11,957 bases of DNA, taken from an uncultured Clostridia bacterium (GTDB lineage Bacteria; Bacillota; Clostridia; Acetivibrionales; CALMWN01). Below the pieces are notes generated by a model that had not been told where the DNA came from, made no database searches, and saw only the letters and a program-made list of their open reading frames with translations. Below, piece after piece: positions 8,301 through 11,957 of this stretch. The stretch spans positions 1-11,957 of the forward strand of contig CALMWN010000563.1 of assembly GCA_937873555.1 (NCBI GenBank), given 5' to 3'. The position numbers and the translations under genes were made by a program. Numbering within the stretch: position 1 is the stretch's first letter; every line of letters starts with the position of its first letter.

Positions 8301-8387
8301 AACAAGTTCAATTTCAAATTGAGGATAAAGCCTGTATTCAAAGAGGATATTTCGTTGCATGATACAATCCATACTGTAATTGATTAA
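5316..8387 (+). CDS. lacZ: Beta-galactosidase, glycoside hydrolase family 2 (LacZ type)
   Basis: This enzyme hydrolyses terminal beta-D-galactosides such as lactose or plant galactosides in the cytoplasm. Its 1023 residues match full-length LacZ. The order is an N-terminal jelly roll (about 40-215, including WCDGSYLEDQD and MWRLSGIFRDV), an Ig-like domain (215-325), a TIM barrel (about 325-620), a second Ig-like domain and the C-terminal Bgal_small_N domain (about 740-1015). Signature segments are GVNRHDSHPELG (329-340) and ADLETHG (389-395). The acid/base is Glu440 in GNESGFG; the nucleophile is Glu518 in CEYCHAMGN. They correspond to E461 and E537 of E. coli LacZ. No signal peptide is present. 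It probably heads an operon with the Gfo/Idh gene 107 nt downstream. Many bacterial GH2 paralogues act on related linkages, so the natural substrate may not be lactose. Confidence 0.97.
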   Translation: MHFVEKYWENPRLLHINCEKPHAYFIPYENKLKALKGIRGTSRYYKSLNGTWKFKYHDTVNNVEDGFYKENFHPVDWDDLVVPSNWQMHGYDKPQYTNINYPYPCDPPFVPNDNPAGLFIRDFNVGDIGQKEHYLVFEGVDSCFYLWINGEFVGYSQVSHMTSEFKVTGYLKQGRNRIAVMVLKWCDGSYLEDQDMWRLSGIFRDVYLLQRDKIHITDVFARVEMNGDCLEGRIKCEIEAGGGLFSVLKAELADTEGQIMEERTFGASNSGVLEFKVEKPALWSAEKPNLYSIFLYHGEEVILLKVGFRKIEIIDSVILINNVPVKFKGVNRHDSHPELGHTIPFYHMKNDLVLMKRHNINAIRTSHYPNDPRFLELCDEMGFYVIDEADLETHGTVCVGEHSLISGDPEFEQAYLDRMQRMVERDKNHPSILIWSLGNESGFGDNHRKMAIWAKGRDNSRLIHYERIFSSDCADIFENGKADTGCLDVYSRMYPPISWITDEFLKNSNEKRPLILCEYCHAMGNGPGDLKDYWDLFYRHPRLAGGFVWEWTDHGVKTKLPDGTVYYAYGGDFGDQPNDGNFCIDGLVYPDRTPHKGLLELKNVISPVKTEAVDLNSGEIKVINLYDFIDLSHISLKWKVEKGGETIDGGELCNLSAPPHSSQNISIPYSLPEKPDGRYSLTISYELKKDTEWADRGFELGFTQFELPVGKIEKAILKKCDMPCIRIEETEKEVVIEGYDFKYVFDRNYGSFSAIEFNGMEMICRKPSFNIWRAPTDNDRKIKNPWMKEGYDRLDTHIYSVNIASSDSKHISFCVSFSLGGYIKKPVVHGTAIWTVYGSGDIVLDTKVEARKDIPFLPRFGLQLWMPEGSELVEYFGYGPHESYIDKRQSTRLSRFADKVDNMHENYIMPQENGSHFGTEWAAVTNLLGMGLLFIGMDDFSFNASHFTPEDLTQANHTYELNRREETIINIDYMMSGVGSNSCGPELLPQYRLAENKFNFKLRIKPVFKEDISLHDTIHTVID

Positions 8388-8404
8388 CAGGTATTGTTTT
8401 AACG

Positions 8405-8423
8405 ATAAGGGTAATATCCTTAT
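8405..8423. promoter_or_regulatory. Dyad in the lacZ-oxidoreductase spacer
   Basis: ATAAGG (8405-8410) and CCTTAT (8418-8423) form a perfect 6-bp inverted repeat with a 7-nt centre, 18 nt after the lacZ stop. The stem is AT-rich and has no T-tract, so it is not a terminator. It could be an operator or an RNA-processing hairpin. A weak promoter-like pair (TTACAA 8431, TATGAT 8453) follows it. Confidence 0.25.
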
Positions 8424-8479
8424 GAATAAGTTACAAGGCATAACAGGAAATGTATGATATACAAATAATAATAAACAAT

Positions 8480-8486
8480 GGAAGGA
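8480..8486 (+). promoter_or_regulatory. Ribosome binding site that decides the oxidoreductase start
   Basis: GGAAGGA lies about 8 nt before the ATG at 8495. The upstream in-frame ATG at 8450 has only an AGG 2 nt away, too close to work well, and it would add a 15-residue extension unlike the family. Confidence 0.65.
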
Positions 8487-8494
8487 TGATAGTG

Positions 8495-9580
8495 ATGACT
8501 GGGAACAGGAAATTGAAGGTTGGAATCATCGGCTGCGGAGGTATAGCAAACGGAAAACACATGCCGGCCCTTGAAAAAACCGGAAAGGTTGAAATGGTGG
8601 CTTTTTCGGATATAGTTGTCGAAAGGGCCGAAAAGGCGGCTAAAGAATATGGTATTCCCGATGCCAAAGTGCATAAGGACTACAGAAAGCTCCTTTCCGA
8701 TAAAAGCATTGATGTTGTCCATGTATTAACTCCGAACAAGTCTCATGCGGAAATAACGGTTGCCGCTCTTGAGGCGGGAAAGCATGTTATGTGTGAAAAG
8801 CCCATGGCAAAAACAGCAGCAGATGCAAGAAAGATGCTGGATGCTGCAAAGAGAACCGGCAAAAAGCTTACCATAGGATATCAGAACAGATTCCGTCCTG
8901 ACTCCCAACACCTGTACAGCCTGTGCCGGAGGGGCGACCTTGGGGAGATATACTTCGCCAAGGCACATGCCATACGAAGGCGTGCCGTGCCTACCTGGGG
9001 AGTTTTCCTTGATGAAGAGCAGCAGGGAGGAGGTCCTCTCATCGATATTGGGACTCATGCACTGGATCTGACTCTCTGGATGATGAACAACTATGACGTG
9101 AAATATGTCGTAGGGAATACATATCATAAACTGGGCAGTACTAAAAATGCTGCCAATGCATGGGGACCATGGGATCCTGATAAATTCACGGTGGAGGATT
9201 CTGCTTTCGGTTTTATAACCATGAAGGACGGAGCTACAATTGTCCTGGAATCGAGCTGGGCATTGAACACACTTCAGACAGGGGAAGCCAAGACCACACT
9301 TTGCGGTACAAAGGGAGGGGCTGATATGCTGGACGGCCTCAGGCTGAATGGCGAGGATCTGGGGAAAATGTACACAACCACTCCAGCCCTGGATGCAAAA
9401 GGTGTGGACTTTTATGAAGGTGCAAAAGCGTCGCCTGCTGATTTAGAAGCAAACTTATGGATTGAATCCCTGCTTAACGGCACAGAGCCTGTGGTTAAGC
9501 CGGAAGAAGCACTGGTGGTGACCGAAATACTTGAGGCGATATATAAATCTGCGAAAACCGGAAAACCGGTTTATTTCTAA
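8495..9580 (+). CDS. Gfo/Idh/MocA family oxidoreductase (copy 2)
   Basis: This is a probable NAD(P)-dependent sugar dehydrogenase of 361 residues. With the start at 8495 the protein opens MTGNRKLKVGIIGCGGIA, placing the Rossmann motif G13-x-G15-x-x-A18 as usual. E101-K102-P103 is the family lysine motif. GGGPLIDIGTHALDL at 178-192 carries D184 and H188 in the catalytic positions. The in-frame ATG at 8450 is possible but badly served by its ribosome binding site. The gene follows lacZ after 107 nt on the same strand and is probably co-transcribed, which suggests that it acts on a sugar released or imported with the galactoside. It is a paralogue of the protein at 3114-4163, so the locus may oxidise two different sugars or two positions. 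No terminator with a T-run follows; a REP-like hairpin does. Confidence 0.93.
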   Translation: MTGNRKLKVGIIGCGGIANGKHMPALEKTGKVEMVAFSDIVVERAEKAAKEYGIPDAKVHKDYRKLLSDKSIDVVHVLTPNKSHAEITVAALEAGKHVMCEKPMAKTAADARKMLDAAKRTGKKLTIGYQNRFRPDSQHLYSLCRRGDLGEIYFAKAHAIRRRAVPTWGVFLDEEQQGGGPLIDIGTHALDLTLWMMNNYDVKYVVGNTYHKLGSTKNAANAWGPWDPDKFTVEDSAFGFITMKDGATIVLESSWALNTLQTGEAKTTLCGTKGGADMLDGLRLNGEDLGKMYTTTPALDAKGVDFYEGAKASPADLEANLWIESLLNGTEPVVKPEEALVVTEILEAIYKSAKTGKPVYF

Positions 9581-9609
9581 CTCTTCAACCTAATTAGCAA
9601 TCATTTGGG

Positions 9610-9638
9610 GCGGGCGGACAGAGTCGTCCGCCCCTACA
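9610..9638 (+). repeat. REP-like palindromic repeat, copy A
   Basis: GGGCGGAC (9612-9619) and GTCCGCCC (9626-9633) form an 8-bp stem around the loop AGAGTC, followed by CTACA. The 29 nt are identical, in reverse complement, to copy B at 10429-10457. It sits between the convergent oxidoreductase and GrpB genes. There is no T-run on either strand, so any termination would be weak. A hairpin with a short conserved tail beside a RAYT gene fits a REP element. Confidence 0.82.
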
Positions 9639-9650
9639 GATTAATGACAT

Positions 9651-10214
9651 TTAATCCGACTCCGGTTTTGTGTAGATGGACGGAATCGCTGATTCACTCC
9701 TGATTTTTAATAATATTCTCTGGACACAGTCATGTTTTCCTGACATGTATTTATCTATACTTGTTGGAAACTGCTCGGCAAGCCGCATTTTCAAACTACC
9801 GTATTCTTCTCTTTCAGAAGCATGTCCTTTCAAATATTCCCTGAATGCAATATGTCTTAGCAGTTCTTCGGAGTTTTTCGGACAAACATATAAGTGATAC
9901 GGCATAAAATCATCCTCAAAATTTCTTTTGAATACCTCACGCCCTTTTATTCCTCCATCACCTTCATGTATAAATCCTATCGCCATAAGTCTTTCGACAA
10001 TTTGAGGGAAAATCTCATATGAGTCAATGACCACGTCAATATCAATTATCGGCTTGGCTGCAAGCCCTTCAACAGACGTACTGCCGACATGCTCAAAGCC
10101 GATAATCAAATCTCCGATACAAGCGTCAAGCATGGACCTGATTTTGATAAATTCCTCTTTCCATTTCGGATTGTACGGTTCACATCTTACAATACCTTTC
10201 ATTTTTGAATCCAT
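9651..10214 (-). CDS. GrpB family (UPF0157) protein, nucleotidyltransferase-like fold
   Basis: This soluble protein of 187 residues is of a widespread family whose biochemical role is unproven. Family members share a nucleotidyltransferase-like core. Visible signatures are VRCEPYNPKWKEEF near the start, FEHVGSTSVEGLAAKPIIDIDVVI (glycine-serine stretch followed by two acidic residues, as in nucleotidyltransferases), PYHLYVCP in the middle, and FREYLKGHASEREEYGSLK towards the end. The open frame extends to a GTG at 10238, but the ATG at 10214 has GAGGT about 7 nt upstream, so I chose it. It lies 33 nt after the RAYT fragment on the same strand and between REP copies A and B, which have opposite orientations. 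No link to the sugar genes is apparent. Family membership is well supported; function is not. Confidence 0.88.
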   Translation of the reverse strand: MDSKMKGIVRCEPYNPKWKEEFIKIRSMLDACIGDLIIGFEHVGSTSVEGLAAKPIIDIDVVIDSYEIFPQIVERLMAIGFIHEGDGGIKGREVFKRNFEDDFMPYHLYVCPKNSEELLRHIAFREYLKGHASEREEYGSLKMRLAEQFPTSIDKYMSGKHDCVQRILLKIRSESAIPSIYTKPESD

Positions 10215-10247
10215 TTTGTTAACCTCACAAAATTTCACAATTTCGAA

Positions 10248-10589
10248 TCATACGAAACATTCATCTTCCTGCCATTTTGCAGGGTTGTTCATGTTATATT
10301 CCCTGATTTTTTGCAATTCATGTTCATTTCTTATGATGTGTTCATAGTAACCACGTTGCCAAATAGTACTATGTCCATATACAAAACACATTCTCGTTGT
10401 TACTGATTTAAATCCCTGAATGATTTTTTGTAGGGGCGGACGACTCTGTCCGCCCGCTTCTCCAATAGCAACAATACCATGGAAATGATTTGGCATTAAA
10501 CAAAAAGCGTCGGTTTTCACGTTTCTATATATTTCATTTGTCTTTTTCCAACATTCATTAACAATCTTTCCAATCTCATTTGGAACCAT
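10248..10589 (-). CDS. REP-associated tyrosine transposase (Y1/RAYT), 5'-truncated
   Basis: This is a single-strand-nicking HUH transposase-like protein of the IS200-related RAYT branch. The open frame codes 113 residues, against roughly 150-200 for complete relatives. It has the HUH pair H35-F-H37 (LMPNHFHGIV), the RAYT hallmark WQRGYYEHIIRNE at 77-89, and a candidate catalytic Tyr98 in REYNMNNP. The N-terminal strand block that normally precedes NEIGKIV is missing: the frame upstream reaches a stop at 10644-10646, and homology ends at REP copy C. No ribosome binding site is seen before the ATG at 10589. REP copy B is translated in frame as AGGQSRPPL at about 45-53. The gene is probably an inactive remnant; a shortened active form or an alternative start is less likely. 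Confidence 0.75.
   Translation of the reverse strand: MVPNEIGKIVNECWKKTNEIYRNVKTDAFCLMPNHFHGIVAIGEAGGQSRPPLQKIIQGFKSVTTRMCFVYGHSTIWQRGYYEHIIRNEHELQKIREYNMNNPAKWQEDECFV
10429..10457 (-). repeat. REP-like palindromic repeat, copy B, inside the RAYT gene
   Basis: The same 8-bp stem (GGGCGGAC 10434-10441, GTCCGCCC 10448-10455) surrounds a 6-nt loop, inverted relative to copy A and identical over 29 nt. It is wholly within the transposase reading frame and keeps it open, adding a Gly/Arg/Pro loop between the HUH motif and the tyrosine region. Confidence 0.85.
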
Positions 10590-10595
10590 ATACGT

Positions 10596-10624
10596 GTGGG
10601 TTGACAGAGTCGTCCACCCCTGCA
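10596..10624 (+). repeat. REP-like palindromic repeat, copy C (diverged)
   Basis: This copy has the same orientation as copy A and matches it at 24 of 29 positions. The stem is GGGTTGAC (10598-10605) with GTCCACCC (10612-10619). One C-G pair of copy A is replaced by a T-A pair (10601/10616), a compensating change; the neighbouring pair (10602/10615) is broken. It lies 7 nt upstream of the RAYT ATG on the minus strand. Confidence 0.72.
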
Positions 10625-10703
10625 GTCTGTTAGCTGATTTTTCTCAATTATATGTGGACTGTAACATGGTGGTTTTAAATTTACTGCAGTATAATATAAA
10701 TCT

Positions 10704-11849
10704 TCACCCCCACAGGATGCCTTCATTCTGTATCATATCCGCTACCATTCTGGAGATGCTGATGCTGGAGGTGAGGCCGGGGGACTCTATTCCAAGCAGG
10801 TTAATAATTCCGGGAAGCCCTTTATCCGCTTCATGGTTTATGATGAAATCCCTTACCGGATCGTCCGGTCCCTGAAGCTTGGGCCTGATGCCTGCCATAT
10901 CGGCTTCAATGTCTGAATACTCCAAAAATGGCAGATACGGTTTTGCAGCCTTGTAGAAAGCTTCCTTATATGTGTCGTCAATGGTATAGTCAATGGTATC
11001 CACATAGTATGCGCTCGGTCCCAGCCTTATATCCCCGCCCAGGGATTTTGTCAGGTGTATGCCCAGGCCTTCGAGGTTTTTCAATGGTGGGGGATATACA
11101 AGATGGTTAACCATGCGCGCCTTTGAGTTCCTTACGCTGAAATACTCTCCCTTGCTGGGGTAAATGCGGTATTGGTGTGCGTCAACATCTATACCCTGCA
11201 TGGCGGCAATTTTATCGGAGTACAACCCTGCGCAGTTTATGATGCATTTGCACTTAAGCTTTTCCACAGAACTTTCATTTACCTTATATGTAACTTCATA
11301 GCCATCGGCTTTTTTATCTATGGCTGCAGCCTCGTGACGGTATGCAATATATGCGCAGCACTCTTTTGCCATTCTTTCATAGTGCTCCATCAGTGTATGC
11401 GAATCCACAATACCGGTAGAGGGTGAATAAATTGCCGCCTCGGCTTTGATATACGGTTCAATCCTGTTGACCTGTTCCCTGTCCAGCATCTCCAGATCAA
11501 ACACTCCATTTTCATTCCCTTTTTTCATAAGGGCTTCAATTGCAGGTATTTCATCAGCCGTTCTGGCAATAATCAGCTTTCCGAGACGCTTATAAGGGAC
11601 GTTCCACTTTTCACAGAAATCATAAAGAAGCCCGTTGCCCTGTGTACAAAGCCTGGCTTTCAAGCTTCCGGTAGGATAGTATATTCCGGAATGAATGACT
11701 TCACTGTTTCTGCTGGAGGTTTCCTGACCGAATTTGTCATGCTTCTCCATAAGAATCACCGAGATTTCACCGAATCTTCCGCTCAGCTCTGCCGTTACCG
11801 CCAGACCAACAACACCGGCGCCAATGACCAAAATATCTATCTCATCCAC
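10704..11849 (-). CDS. FAD-dependent oxidoreductase, L-2-hydroxyglutarate oxidase-like (DAO superfamily)
   Basis: This flavoprotein of 381 residues probably oxidises an L-2-hydroxy acid, with L-2-hydroxyglutarate the best family guess. With the start at the GTG the protein opens with the FAD-binding motif ILVIGAGVVGLAV (G10-x-G12-x-x-G15) and the adenine-side acid E35 in LMEKHDK. The LhgO-type block SSRNSEVIHSGIYYPTGSLK lies at 45-64, GEYFSV with NHLVYPPP at 234-255, and the FAD-binding C-terminus GIESPGLTSS at 353-362. The open frame continues to an ATG at 11927, but the added 26 residues overlap an extended -10 promoter, and the GTG at 11849 has AAAGGAT 8 nt upstream. The start is therefore GTG. 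No membrane segment is seen. It is followed by the REP/RAYT remnant and appears to be its own transcription unit. A glycerol-3-phosphate dehydrogenase-like substrate is the alternative. Confidence 0.92.
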   Translation of the reverse strand: MDEIDILVIGAGVVGLAVTAELSGRFGEISVILMEKHDKFGQETSSRNSEVIHSGIYYPTGSLKARLCTQGNGLLYDFCEKWNVPYKRLGKLIIARTADEIPAIEALMKKGNENGVFDLEMLDREQVNRIEPYIKAEAAIYSPSTGIVDSHTLMEHYERMAKECCAYIAYRHEAAAIDKKADGYEVTYKVNESSVEKLKCKCIINCAGLYSDKIAAMQGIDVDAHQYRIYPSKGEYFSVRNSKARMVNHLVYPPPLKNLEGLGIHLTKSLGGDIRLGPSAYYVDTIDYTIDDTYKEAFYKAAKPYLPFLEYSDIEADMAGIRPKLQGPDDPVRDFIINHEADKGLPGIINLLGIESPGLTSSISISRMVADMIQNEGILWG

Positions 11850-11857
11850 AAAACCAC

Positions 11858-11864
11858 ATCCTTT
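11858..11864 (-). promoter_or_regulatory. Ribosome binding site that selects the GTG start
   Basis: On the minus strand this reads AAAGGAT, 8 nt before the GTG at 11849. It places the start directly before the FAD-binding strand. Confidence 0.68.
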
Positions 11865-11888
11865 ACGCGGTATAAGAAAATTATATAC

Positions 11889-11897
11889 ATTATACCA
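11889..11897 (-). promoter_or_regulatory. Extended -10 promoter of the flavoprotein gene
   Basis: The minus strand reads TGG followed by TATAAT, an extended -10 element. The hexamer 17 nt upstream (TTCCAT) is a poor -35 box, as is common with extended -10 promoters. The predicted transcript starts near 11882, leaving a leader of about 33 nt before the GTG. Confidence 0.6.
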
Positions 11898-11957
11898 GAA
11901 AATAGAAATCCATGGAATGTAATTCAAGCTTCTTTTGCCATAAAGCCGGAGCAGCGG

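Noticed and set aside
9562..9572. Palindrome AAACCGGTTT near the end of the second oxidoreductase
   Set aside because: It falls in the codons of the conserved TGKPVYF C-terminus and is explained by coding constraint and chance.
9612..9633. REP copy A as a Rho-independent terminator
   Set aside because: The stem is suitable, but neither strand has a following T-run, and the same unit occurs inside a coding sequence. REP-like repeat is the better call.
9610..10624. The three repeats as a CRISPR array
   Set aside because: Spacing is irregular (hundreds versus about 140 nt), orientations differ, one copy is inside a gene, and there are no cas genes.
10517..10726. A 69-codon minus-strand frame overlapping the transposase start, considered as its missing N-terminus
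   Set aside because: It is in another frame, shows no RAYT N-terminal motif and runs through REP copy C.

Overview
The window looks like a chromosomal accessory region of a Gram-positive bacterium of the Clostridia type. This is an inference from strong AGGAGG-type ribosome binding sites about 7 nt before several starts, AT-rich intergenic DNA, AAA/GAA-rich codon use and the gene families present. No rRNA, tRNA, CRISPR array, phage gene or transporter is visible. No protein shows a signal peptide or membrane segment, so the encoded chemistry is probably cytoplasmic.

Layout. Positions 1-3058 (+): a 5'-truncated glycoside-hydrolase-like protein (GHL6-type barrel plus beta-galactosidase trimerisation domain), then a D-2-hydroxyacid dehydrogenase. 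A 12-bp hairpin at 3069-3096 ends this pair and the convergent minus-strand pair. Positions 3114-4930 (-): a sugar isomerase/epimerase-like TIM barrel followed after 20 nt by a Gfo/Idh/MocA oxidoreductase. Positions 4931-5315: a divergent AT-rich control region with candidate promoters and TGACA dyads. Positions 5316-9580 (+): a full-length GH2 beta-galactosidase (LacZ type) and a second Gfo/Idh/MocA oxidoreductase. Positions 9581-11957, all genes on the minus strand: a GrpB/UPF0157 protein, a 5'-truncated REP-associated tyrosine transposase (RAYT) and an L-2-hydroxyglutarate-oxidase-like flavoprotein.

How the genes may work together. The left 9.6 kb reads as a sugar-catabolism locus: two glycosidase-type proteins, two NAD(P)-dependent sugar dehydrogenase-like proteins, a sugar isomerase-like barrel and a hydroxyacid dehydrogenase. 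Gfo/Idh plus isomerase-like barrel pairs are known in pathways that oxidise a sugar to a keto-sugar before isomerisation or bond cleavage. Such a role here is a hypothesis; the substrate cannot be read from the sequence.

The most distinctive non-coding signal is a family of three REP-like hairpins around and inside the RAYT gene. Two copies (9610-9638 and 10429-10457) are identical over 29 nt in opposite orientation. The second lies in frame inside the transposase between its HUH motif and its candidate catalytic tyrosine. A diverged third copy (10596-10624) sits exactly where the transposase loses its N-terminus.
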